From assembly GCA_014526335.1 (NCBI GenBank), contig JACTAT010000210.1, positions 1 to 64,000 on the forward strand: a DNA stretch of 64,000 nucleotides, written 5' to 3'. The DNA comes from Chrysaora quinquecirrha (taxonomy: Eukaryota > Cnidaria > Scyphozoa > Semaeostomeae > Pelagiidae). The position numbers and the translations under genes are program-made. Below are positions 9,831 to 20,051 of this stretch, piece by piece (within the stretch, counting starts at the first letter, position 1; every line of letters starts with the position of its first letter). A model generated the notes under the pieces. It had not been told where the DNA came from and did no database searches. It was given only the letters and a program-made list of their open reading frames with translations.

Positions 9831-12800
9831 CTACGGACGATCATTAATAGTTCCTTCAACTTCTACAAGACACGTATTTAATTCATCGTAGGATAATCTT
9901 GCATTTCCTAGAATCTTACGCAAACATCTTTTAACTGTCCCCACCATCCTTTCGAAGAATCCGCCCCACCACGGTGTACGCTCGAGATTAAACTTCCATT
10001 CAATACGTTTTTCTAACATAAAATCTTGAAAATCTGATTCCTTGTTCAGTCGATCCACAAATTTAGCTGCTGCCTTAAATGTCTTAGCATTATCGCTGAT
10101 AACTAATGATGGCACTCCTCTTCTAGCGATGAATCTGCGAAAGGATCTTATAAAAGTATTGAACGATAAATCCTCAACAAGTTCCAAATGAATTGCTCTC
10201 GTAGAGCAGCAAGAAAACAACGCTATATACACTTTCGACACATCTGAATTACTTGACTTAATAAACAATGGCCCTGCAAAGTCGATTCCAACCCTTTGAA
10301 ACGAAGGCGCTTCTTGAGCTCTAAAATCGGGCATTTGCGCTGATTTTGGGTCATCATATGACTTCCCATCTAAATACTTGCAAGTAATACATCTATTTAC
10401 AATCCGCTTGACACACTGCCTTCCCTTTGGTACCCAGTACCTAGTCCTCAGATCTGCTAAAGTAGCTCTCACTTTCATATGCTTAACTCTCTTATGACTC
10501 TCTTGAATAATTAACTCCGTTACTCTGTGATCTTTATGCAACAATATTGGCCATTTTGCCTCTGGTTCTAAACTTGAGTTGTCTAATCTACCCTTACAAC
10601 GTAAGATACCATCATCCTCAAACACTCCTAGACTTTTGAACATTTTTTCGTCTCTTTCCTTTGAGAACATACTCTGACAATCTTTTATCCACATTCCTTC
10701 AGCGATTCCTATTTCTGCGACAGTTATATGACCTTCACGTATTCTTTCCTGCTCATGTTTTGACTTGATATTCTTAATGAACCTTAGTACCCACGCACTT
10801 ACTCTTAACAGTTTGTTAACCGTACTATATCTGCTAGCATCAATTACGTTACTTAATCCTTTGAGTTCACTTTCCACAGTACAAACAACCACACTAGATT
10901 TCTTTTTCTCATCGACCACATCCAGCGTTTCTTCAAGTAACTCACTCTGAGGCCAACTTCTCTTACCCATGGATAACCATTTGGGCCCTTCCCACCAAGA
11001 AGTACTCTCTACCAGTTTACTCGCATTCACACCTCGGCTTCCTAAGTCTGCAGGATTGTCCTTTCCTGGACAATGACCCCACAACTCTTTATCTGCTATT
11101 CTTAGAATTTCGTTCACACGGTGCTGAACAAATTGTTTCCATTCACCTGAGTTCCTAATCCAAAACAATGCCGTTTTGCTATCTAACCACAATCTTATTT
11201 CATGAATATCAATCTGTGAGCTCAATGCATTCTTTACTGTCTCCATTAATGATGCCAAAATCTTAGCAGACATAAGCTCAAGGCGTGGTATAGTGAGCTT
11301 TTTTATGGGTGCTATCCTTGTCTTTGAACAGATCAAGCTACAGTATGTTCTATCAGCAGTTTCACATACTAAATATATAACTGCACAATAAGCCTTAGAG
11401 CTAGCATCCCCAAACCCATGTAATGAATATCTTACATTATCACCCTCGTCATTCTCATGTATGCATCTTGGAATCACAATACTTTCTACTTTGTCCAAAT
11501 CACTCAGCAATGCTTCCCACTTCCTTAACATATCCTTGGGTAGCTCATCGTCCCAATCTATACCCTCTATGCAAAGCTGTTGAAAAAACAATTTTCCTAT
11601 TACTGTCACCGGACTTACTATGCCTAGCGGGTCAAATAACTTAGCAAGAGCACTGAGCAAGCTTCTTTTAGTGTGAACCTTCTTAATATCTGTACCCTTG
11701 CTCTCTAACTTATTCAATTCAATTTCCAAGCAATCTTTATTCTCATCCCAAATAATACCTAAAACTTTTGACTTACCATCCACTTTCTCACTGACATTCA
11801 AAGTCTCTTTGGCATATGTCTGATCACTCGCATTTTCATTGTCATTACTTTGTTCTCTGCTCATGTACGCTCTAACCGTCTGATCACTAGTTTTCCATTT
11901 GCGGAGCTTAAATCCAGCTTGTTGCATTCTCTCACAAGATTTCTGATATAATTCGATTGCCTCTTCTACAGTTCTAACACTTACGCATAAATCATCTACA
12001 AAGAAACTGTTAGACAATTTAGCAACAAATTCTGGGTCTGTGTCCTTAAACTTATCAAGATGATATCTTATAACCGCATTTAACAGAAAAGGTGACGAAT
12101 TCACTCCGAAAACAACTCTGTTAAATCTGTACACTAAAACATTGATCTCCTTCGCATTTATATCTTCTACCCACAGGAATCTCAAACAATCCCTGTCAAT
12201 AGGATCCACTTCAATGTTTAAAAAAGCTTTTTCTATGTCCCCAACCAGACTTATGTTATTCTCTCTGAAACGTAAAAGAATATCAAACAACATAGGAGTC
12301 ATAGGCGGTCCGACATGCAAGCAATCATTTAAACAAGTACCCTTTCTGCCTTCTTTGCTTGACGCATCGAAAACCATTCTCACCTTCGTAGTCTCGGCAT
12401 TCTCTCTCACTACAGTCTGATGTGGTAAATAATGAACATTTTCTGCCTTCTCTAGTTCCGAAACCTTTTCGATTATCCCCTTTTCCTCTTGCTCATTGAT
12501 AATCTTATCACACTCCTCTAAAATCTTGGGCTGGCTCCTTAGCTTATTTATCTGACCTTTCAATCTAGTAAAACTGCACTTATAATTAGAAGGCAATTGT
12601 TTATGGCCTACCTTCCAAGGAAGTCCAACTGAGTATCTTTCACCGTTGTAGCTAATACTGTCAACAACCTCAGTGTGAACAGAATTCACATCTCTGACAC
12701 CTACTGTGTCCAAATCCCACAGTTTGTTTACATCTTTAACCAAGCTAGAATCTTCAACAACAAAATTTACATTTACATTTTCTACAGAATGCAAAGACTT

Positions 12801-12985
12801 ACCCTTTAACGGTCCAGATAATACCCAGCCAAGTTTGGTCTGAATCGCAACTGGTTCATTCTTCTCCCCTCTTATAATTCCGTCGCCTTGAAAATTCCAT
12901 AGAAAATTTGAGCCAATCAAAACATCGATTCCAGGGTATCTTCTCCTTTGCTCACATCTGAAAACCACAAACTTTTGAGATGGTT
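9831..12985 (-). CDS. BEL/Pao pol: end of protease domain, reverse transcriptase, RNase H, integrase
   Basis: Translation from about 12968 begins with the tail of the aspartic protease domain (GIDVLIGSNFLWNF, then TKLGWVLSGP). Reverse transcriptase follows, with VRMVFDAS, a PP...FDILLRFR block and the catalytic FFVDDLCVS. An RNase H-like region (HGFGDASSKAYCAVIY, then LDSKTALFWI) comes next, then a zinc-binding module ending CITCKY and an integrase core with DFAGPLF, ISDNAKTFK and the glutamate in GGFFERMVG. The ORF has no proper ATG; frame entry must come from gag by a shift or reflects a mutation. It stops after NDRP at the palindrome, so integrase lacks its usual C-terminal extension here. 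Expression of a functional polyprotein from this copy is doubtful. Confidence 0.93.
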
Positions 12986-14686
12986 ATAATCCTGTTTAAT
13001 AACTTCAACGTGAATATTAGTAACTTCAGAAATCTTACTAACTACATACGCTTCTATCCTAACCTTCTCTGCTCCTGAAAGTGACTGCAACTCTAATTCT
13101 ACAACCTTTCTTTCCGCTCTATCTGCCTCACTCGCTCCAAAAGCCCTAATGCCTAAACTCTTGCTTCTAATCACTCTCAGTCCTGCTCTCTCCACCAACT
13201 TGGGAGTCACAAAGCTTTTCTGGCTCCCACTGTCAAATAAAACACGCACGCGGTGACCCTTATCGCCGTTTACCAATGCAAGCGCGGTTTGCAAAGCGGC
13301 TGTGCACCCAGGGAATAGGCCTAAACTATCAACACATGAAGTAACATTTGTTGATTCAACTAACGATGATGTTGCTACACTTTCCTTATCAGAAACCTTA
13401 TTGACCTTCTTATTACAAATTGAAACATGATGCCTTGCCTTACAATTCTTACATGCTATCTTAGCCCTACATTCAATTGCCCTATGGCCCTTTCTTACGC
13501 AAATAAAACATCTACCAAATTTTTTCAATATGTTCTTACGTGCTTCTTGCTCTTCAACCTTCTTACAGTTCTCTTCATCGTGATCTTCTAAGCAGTAGGC
13601 ACATTTCCTTATCCCATCGTTTCCAACATGCAGTGCTGACGCTGTTGCCTGATTTCCATCAGATCTCTTGTAATTTCCAGTTCGCCGTTCCGGGGTTTCA
13701 TTCTTGAAAATAGACGTGTGCGTATCACGAACTTCCAATTCCTTTTTCAAGGCTTCCAATAGGTCTTTCATTCCCCAATCCACATGGTTTTTAGTTGTAC
13801 TACGTATCATGCCCAATCTCATCGATTCAGGGAGTTTATCCAAAAGAACAGGTACAACAATACTTGCATATGTATCTGAATCAACAGCCATTGATTCCAA
13901 TCCACGGAAATGCGTTTCAACCTTGTCGTGAAAATTTCTCATTTTCGCAACTTGCCTTTCATCCCACACAGCTGGAAGTTTTATCATTTCGTTGATGTGA
14001 GCACGTTTGATAATGGCAGGTTTCGCAAATCTTTCTTTCAACAAATCTACCGCTGCTTTGTAGTTACTTGATGTAATCTTGAATCCAGCAATAACCGAAG
14101 CTGCCGGCTCCAACAATGACTTCTTTAAGTATTGAAACTTTACAGAGTCGGATAATTCTTCATCATCATCGACTGCACTTGAGAAAGAATCCCAGAATTC
14201 AAGCCAATCGTGCGGTTTCCCGCTGAATTTCTGCAATTCTAACTTCGGTAGCTTTGCTCTTGATCTCTGATGCCCACCAGAGCTAATAGATAGACTTTCC
14301 AATGATTCTGCAACTGACATTCTGTTATTTCTGTCCAAGATTTCCTCGATCTCAAACAAAACATCTTCAATTTCATTTTGTGTTGCCATCGCTTCGTCGA
14401 CTTCCTTGTTGGATTCCTCTTCACCCAAAATTGAACTTGTTATATCCAGTATCTTTTCATCGAGCTTTTTCAAAGTTTTGGACTTTTCTTTTAACATAGA
14501 CTGATGTCGAAGCAATTCTTTTTTCTTTTCATTCTCGTAACTTTGAATCAGATCTTTGATTTGCGGCAAAACTCTAGTGACATAACCTCTGTGTGCTCCC
14601 CTTGTGATTCTCAATCGTTTCAACTCATCTCTCAATTCATTCGATCCTTCCTCAACTCTTTCTGTTTCTCTTTCTGAAGTTGCCAT
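12917..14686 (-). CDS. BEL/Pao gag with zinc knuckles and start of aspartic protease
   Basis: The likely start is the ATG at 14686 (MATSERETER), which follows the primer-binding site; a farther upstream ATG lies inside that site. The N-terminus is a charged coiled coil, then a DUF1759-type gag domain (KLPKLELQKFSGKPHDWLEF). Three CCHC-like knuckles follow: CAYC...C, CFICVRKGHRAIEC and CKNCKARHHVSIC. The protease active site is FDSGSQKSFV. The frame ends at 12917, inside the protease domain, about 50 nt past the point where pol opens in another frame. In most BEL/Pao elements gag and pol share one frame, so a one-base change here is likely, although programmed shifting cannot be excluded. Confidence 0.92.
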   Translation of the reverse strand: MATSERETERVEEGSNELRDELKRLRITRGAHRGYVTRVLPQIKDLIQSYENEKKKELLRHQSMLKEKSKTLKKLDEKILDITSSILGEEESNKEVDEAMATQNEIEDVLFEIEEILDRNNRMSVAESLESLSISSGGHQRSRAKLPKLELQKFSGKPHDWLEFWDSFSSAVDDDEELSDSVKFQYLKKSLLEPAASVIAGFKITSSNYKAAVDLLKERFAKPAIIKRAHINEMIKLPAVWDERQVAKMRNFHDKVETHFRGLESMAVDSDTYASIVVPVLLDKLPESMRLGMIRSTTKNHVDWGMKDLLEALKKELEVRDTHTSIFKNETPERRTGNYKRSDGNQATASALHVGNDGIRKCAYCLEDHDEENCKKVEEQEARKNILKKFGRCFICVRKGHRAIECRAKIACKNCKARHHVSICNKKVNKVSDKESVATSSLVESTNVTSCVDSLGLFPGCTAALQTALALVNGDKGHRVRVLFDSGSQKSFVTPKLVERAGLRVIRSKSLGIRAFGASEADRAERKVVELELQSLSGAEKVRIEAYVVSKISEVTNIHVEVIKQDYNHLKSLWFSDVSKGEDTLESMF

Positions 14687-14703
14687 CCGGTTTCGGTGGA
14701 CCA
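14686..14703 (-). other. Primer-binding site of the BEL/Pao element
   Basis: On the minus strand TGGTCCACCGAAACCGGA starts 2 nt inside the 5' LTR and begins with TGG, the complement of a tRNA CCA end. The matching tRNA was not identified. Confidence 0.75.
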
Positions 14704-14705
14704 TA

Positions 14706-15032
14706 TATAGAGACCAATGTCCCTCTCTCTAGTTCTTGGCAGTAAATCAGAAGAGAAAACAACGATCCATAATATTTTTAATATTATATATAAACAACAA
14801 AAACATAACCAGTTACAATCATTTTCAACGAAACTCACGAACCCCACTCTAGCAAAGTTCCACCCAGTTTCATACTGAGTTTTGATGTCCAACTGCGCTG
14901 TTATCACTATCCTTATTTGGTTAACATAAATTTTACAAAAATAACTAGTGATTTTACAAGATCAACAACAACAAGATAATAATCATAATAATCCTAGGCA
15001 GATTCCCTAGGTGCATAGGAGATTCCCCGACA
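14706..15032 (-). repeat. BEL/Pao 5' LTR
   Basis: 327 bp, apparently identical to 8939-9265. It should contain the element's promoter and polyadenylation signals. Confidence 0.93.
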
Positions 15033-15075
15033 ATGATGATGATGATGGAGACGATGATGATGATGATGATGATAC

Positions 15076-15115
<40 letters not shown>

Positions 15116-15116
15116 A

Positions 15117-15154
<38 letters not shown>

Positions 15155-15212
15155 AACAATTTTGATGATGATAAGGATTTCGATGATGATGATGACGACT
15201 ATGATGGTGATT
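15033..15212. repeat. GAT/ATG trinucleotide microsatellite, right part
   Basis: A nearly pure (ATG)n tract, with AAT and ACG interruptions, directly abuts the LTR. Its first five bases are the right copy of the retrotransposon target duplication. DNA from 15213 to 15803 holds no recognised gene and should include the COX6A promoter. Confidence 0.9.
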
Positions 15213-15803
15213 ATTGCCCTTCGGACATTGCGATAGCGCGGCTATGTTTTTAAATACAGAAGATCAACCTTTCCAGATTCCGGCTTATACAGACTCCAAT
15301 ATTCCGTCATTCCTGGATTCCAGTTATTGCAGATAGCCCCATTCAGAACAAGACTTTACCTTTATTAGGCATTACAAAAGAAACGGTCAATATTCAAAAA
15401 TAGAAAGTGAAAATGAAAAGTACTAAGAAAAAGCCAACAGGCATAATAGTTTTGATTTCTAAACAGAGGAACGGAGGAATCGGAGAACATGAGGATCTGG
15501 GAATGACTATGGAATAACTAAAAAAGAAGGAAACAAGGAAATCTCTATTAAATAAATCTTTGTGTAAAGAGTTGAGCTGTATTTAAAATACCGGGCAGAC
15601 AAAGTACCTATTCAAATAGTCTTTTGAAATGAATCTTTTCTTTTTTCATTAAAATATAATTTGCATGTCTGTGAACCTTATTTTCGAAGGATACCTTAAC
15701 CGAATCCAATCCTGAACCCAGAACAAGAATCTCCTCAATCTCAGTCAGTAGGAAAAAGAACCCAGGTCCCAGACCCACTCTGTTTCGTGCTCTGATAACG
15801 GCA

Positions 15804-18599
15804 ATGGCGTCGAAAATGCTTGCAAGATTAGGATTGTCAGTTCGTCGTCTTACGACATCTGCTGCCGGGAATAATTTTAAAAACCAGCTGGTCGAAGAGG
15901 AAGTACACGCCGGAGGTATGAGCTTTCAAGAATGACGAGATGAATAAAAGATTCTAAACTATCAATCTATCTAGCATAGTAGGCCTAAGGCCTTGTTCTG
16001 TAACCTTTGACTGGGTGGCTTCAGCTGAAAACATTCGTGGTTCAGTCCTACTGCATTTTAGTGTTCCAATACACGTTTTCTTAAATAAGAAACCGCTTTA
16101 TAATTAAAGAAACCCACTAGCCAGATTTCTGGCAAATTACAATGGATTTTTGTTCTTTTGTTTCTCAAAACAATAGAAAACAATAGAAAATTTAAGAAAC
16201 TTTTACAAGTGAGGCTTTAGCTAGGTTTCTTATATAAAAAAAATGTGTAAGCCTTTTGAAATATTGGGGGCTGCCGCCCGGAAACCCCCACTTTGACAAT
16301 GTTCATGTTTCAAATTTATCACAAATCTTAACTGCATTGGTGCAAACTGTTTATGATTTATTTGATTTCAAAAGAGTATTTCTCATCATTCGCCATTTTG
16401 CTTTTTCCTTTTTCGTAGTGAAACTCTTGACTGAAAATTTAAAGCTTAGGTTTCGAAAGACCCAGATAAACCAGAAGAGATAAAAGAGGGACACACTTGC
16501 ACTGAAGCAAGCACACCTTTATGACCCCTTTCTATTTTTCTATCTATTATTAGCCTATTGCTCTACTGCAGAACTCGGGTGTCCAAGTGCCCAACTCTGC
16601 AGTGTGGGTTTTAGGGGGGAATATTTGTCATGAAATCTGATCTACTCTGACCTTAGTTAAAATAATAATTTTGCATTAGGTTTTCAGCAAGACCACTCCC
16701 TAACATTTGAAAACAGCCCCAATGCACAATTTTTCGTGAGAAAATTTCTTACAAATGCTGCAATTTAATAGTAAACTGTCTTTTCTAACGAAGGAAATTC
16801 AAACTAAGATTAAAACCAGTACCTCTTGAAAAAGGGTGTTTATTTGAATAATTAGCTGTTTTCAATCCGAAGAAGTTTGAAATCAGGCTGCCTTTCGAAT
16901 TTTCATTCGTTTCGCACATAAACTGGCATCAAATTCAAATTTAGGACCTTTTGTGGATTTAAGCCTTTATACCTAAATTTCAGTTCGAAAATATACACCT
17001 TCAGCCTTGGAAAAAAGCAACTAGAGCTTTGCTTCAAGTGCCTTGGCAGGATATATTTTTAATCAGAGTGCATTTTACTGTTGAAAACTGGACCTGAATT
17101 TTGTAAGTGTCATCTAGCAGAATGATCAGGGAATGCAGGTTGCAGGAGTTGAGGACCTTAGGAGTGTGGATTTGAAAGTGTTAACAACCTGATGCACTCT
17201 AAGTGGTTATTTGAAGTAGTACAGTTGCTATCATTGGCTAGTTTCCTTTTGCAACTTCCTGTTGACTAATAGAATAGTAAAGGACCTTCACAATAACCTT
17301 CAAGTGCAAATATGACATGTGAAAATCCGCAAAATGTGGCTGGATTTTTTAAAGTTTTGCTGGAAATTCTGGTTTTGGCTAGATCCTGAAAACCCTGATC
17401 CGGTGCACCCCAAAGATGGGATCTGTTTGCAATATGCCTTGTCATACATATTTTCCCTTTTTGTCTCCTTTAAAAAGTTTTTAAATTTTCCATGTCTAAA
17501 TATTCTGTTTTAATCACTGATATTTTTGTTATCAAGGGACTTGGGTAACGTGGAGAAGAATATCAGCATTTGTTGCAGTGCCAGCAATTCTCTTGTGTGC
17601 TTGGAATGCATGGGAAAAAGAAAAAGAACATGCAACACATGGTAGAGAAGAATTTGTGGCCTATTCTCATTTAAGAACTAGAGCCAAGGTATGTTTTCAA
17701 TTGCACTCTTTTCTTTCCTTTGCAATTTTGCTCCTGATTATCATTCCTTGGGCAAAGCATTACTAGTCCAACTGCATAGATATCTTGAATGTTTTTCTGA
17801 CTAAAGAATCCTACTTTCAATATAGATATCTGATGTTGTTGTTCGGAAAATGCCACATTGTATTAGATTTATACGTATATAATAAATAAACAAGGAGTGA
17901 AGCTTTTTGAATAGCCTGGATTTAGCATTGTTTTATTTAGCCTGAATTTTGATGAATTTTGTGTTAAACGCCATTTTCTTTGCATCAAAATGTGGCTTAA
18001 CTCCCATGGAGTACATTTGTTTTCACTTTCACTAAATCATTCAAAACATGTCAAAATATTACATCTATCTGGTGGTTTGATCTGCAGAGGGTCGATTACT
18101 CGATCACAGAGGGTCGACTTGGTCAAATCAAAGAAACCACCATGTGAAAACTTGTGATACTTTGTTAAAAATATGTGACATGGACCTCATGGGTTCTCTA
18201 CGTTTCTTTTGCTTTGTAATTGGAGAAAATGAAAAACACTGTCATGATTATAGTTGAAATTTTGAATGCTTGTTGGCCACAGTGATAGGACGGAGCCTGT
18301 GCAGATTTCAAACCACCTGATAGATGAGAAATATTTTTGGTATTTATGGTTAAATGAAACTGATGACTTTCAAATAGGAATTTGATTTATTTTACTGCAT
18401 AAAAATAGAGAATATTAGTTATTTTCCTTAATATTGAATTCATTGCAGGCAAACTGCTTCTAATTGACATGAATGATAATAATGGGTTATTTATATCTTG
18501 TAGCCTTTCCCATGGGGTGATGGAAATCATTCCCTATTCCATAATTCTCATGCAAATGCACTTCCAGATGGATATGAAGATGCAAGTCATGATGAATAA
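15804..18599 (+). CDS. COX6A: Cytochrome c oxidase subunit 6A, mitochondrial
   Basis: A nuclear-encoded small subunit of respiratory complex IV in the inner mitochondrial membrane, implicated in enzyme dimer contacts and regulation. Coding exons are 15804-15915, 17537-17688 and 18504-18599; they join in phase to give 119 codons plus stop, close to the family's ~110. Exon 1 encodes an arginine-rich amphipathic presequence ([18 protein letters not shown]). Exon 2 gives [20 protein letters not shown], the single membrane span, and the conserved [13 protein letters not shown]. Exon 3 begins [14 protein letters not shown] and ends [12 protein letters not shown], which is diagnostic. Splice sites are GAG|GTATGA, AAG|GTATGT and consensus AG acceptors. 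It faces away from RBM19 and converges on DENR. Whether this is the A1 or A2 form is not meaningful outside vertebrates. Confidence 0.96.
16072..16247. mobile_element. TA-flanked MITE (CACG ends) in COX6A intron 1
   Basis: The ends are CACGTTTTCTTAAATAAGAAACC and a degenerate inverted counterpart, flanked by TA at 16070-16071 and 16248-16249. It has the same terminal design as 4049-4365 and 40717-41119. The remainder of the intron (to 17536) shows no other recognised feature. Confidence 0.6.
18062..18326. mobile_element. Inverted-repeat MITE in COX6A intron 2
   Basis: CATCTATCTGGTGGTTTGA at the left end is matched by an inverted, one-mismatch copy at 18308-18326, followed by a looser match (CTGCAGAGG/CTGTGCAG). 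AT-rich flanks could hide an 8-bp duplication, but it is not exact. Non-coding. Confidence 0.6.
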
Positions 18600-18778
18600 T
18601 GAAGAACATTCATGAAGTTTGTTCCCAAAACTTAATTAAGATTTATCTATTGGCTGTATTGTTTGACTTGTGACTTCTTAGATACAGTGAATGCAAATAT
18701 GTATGCATTAGTTTGTATTGAATTCATGAAATTAGACCAAACCAATTTGCAGCCAGTTTCTTGTCTTATAGGCATATC

Positions 18779-18784
18779 AATAAA
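18779..18784 (+). terminator. COX6A polyadenylation signal
   Basis: The first AATAAA on the plus strand after the COX6A stop codon (18599) gives a 3' UTR of about 200 nt. DNA between 18800 and 19290 has no recognised gene. Confidence 0.6.
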
Positions 18785-19299
18785 GGTAATGAGTGGATTT
18801 ATGATGATCCTATAAGTGGGCTAGCAGAGAACAGCATAACCAGTCCTGGTGCAAGGCTTTGTAATTTCCAGCAGTTTGGAGGCTTGGCACTCTTTAATTT
18901 TCCAGATTTAACATAGGTCTAAAATAATCAGCCATTCCTTTGGCATCATGTGCGATTTTTCACCTGTTCTGGCAATGCATGCATCTCAAAATGATGTATC
19001 ATTATGTTTTACTGTTATCAGAGCCCAGAAATAGAAGAAATGAAAAGTTTTGCTAATCCTACCATTAATGAAAGATTATGAAATTCATTTAAACAGCATT
19101 ATTACATATCGTCATCTTCAAGTCTTGTCTTCAATACTGTCATCATCAATCTAGAGAAGAAAAATCATAATTCTATAGGTATTTGAGAGTAATCTGGTGC
19201 CAGCACAGAAGTGCTAGATGGTAAATGAGTGTTGAAAGTTAACCTTCTGGTTAGTTTTTAGCACAAGGAAAGTTCTATCATCAATACGATAGGATTGCA

Positions 19300-19690
19300 T
19301 ACCTACAGCAAAAGCTTAGTCATGTATGAATTCTCTTGCGGATATGATGCCAGGTATGTAGGTAGCATTTCTCAGGGATTAGGAGATAGGATTAAACAGC
19401 ACGTCCCTACCAATATCTGTTAGCACAATATTTGGCAAAAGGAGCAACCACCCCGAGGGTCCAAGAAACAACCAAGCAGCAAACATGATTCTGCCATGTA
19501 GGACAACACCCACTTGACAACCCAAATTGTGCAGAAAATTACAGCGAGGATTTTTTCATATCATTTTCATAGCAAGATCTCTGTTTCACTTAGAAATTTT
19601 GGAATCGTCCAAATTCAAACTAAAAGGCTGGTTATATGCAGACAGAGAGATTTCGTTTTCTCAATTGGACTCATGAATTAATCCTCTTTG
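19300..19690 (+). pseudogene. Penelope-like element remnant, GIY-YIG endonuclease region
   Basis: From 19324 one frame reads YEFSCGYDARYVGSISQGLG followed by DRIKQHVP. This is the GIY-YIG-type pattern (here Y-G with YVG) found at the C-terminus of Penelope-like retroelements. Further on, in other frames, come a KHDSA...QH.LDNPNCAENY stretch and LEILESSKLKGWLYADREI-like residues, also characteristic. Stops and frameshifts (TAG after HVPTNIC) make it dead. The reverse transcriptase part is not visible upstream. Confidence 0.7.
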
Positions 19691-20051
19691 GTCTTCCTAT
19701 TGTATCCTGCAAGCTGATTGGTGTTTAAACACAATGCCAACTCAGTGCTGCTTTCTGATTAGTGCTTTTCTAAATTTTTCTCTTTCACTGTTTCAGTCTG
19801 TTTTTGACATTCATACCCTAAGGAGTGTCAGAAAAAAAAGGTCCTTAGTATATCTCTTAAAATTTTTCTGCTGTATCTTGCAATGTTGAATTTTTTTACC
19901 GCTCAAAGACTAGTTACACAAAAGAAAGACTTGAATGCAGCTGCACAGAAGAGGACAATACATGGGGCTTTCTGGCACAACTCCTCATTCTTTAGCAATA
20001 GCCTGTTTATCAGAATCATTTAACAACTTGTAAACATCAAGTTTAAAGAGG

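Larger units (their letters stand above)
8939..15032 (-). mobile_element. BEL/Pao LTR retrotransposon, 6.1 kb, minus strand
   Basis: Two 327-bp LTRs (8939-9265 and 14706-15032) flank gag, protease, reverse transcriptase/RNase H, integrase and a DUF5641-type tail, the BEL/Pao order. A 5-bp duplication ATGAT flanks it (8934-8938 and 15033-15037). The LTRs look identical by eye, implying a very recent insertion, yet the reading frame is broken at about 12920-12985 and at a palindrome (9768-9828). It landed in a GAT microsatellite immediately beside fold-back element A. Confidence 0.95.

Noticed and set aside
15011..15253. Poly-Asp and poly-Met ORFs
   Set aside because: They are the GAT microsatellite read in two frames.
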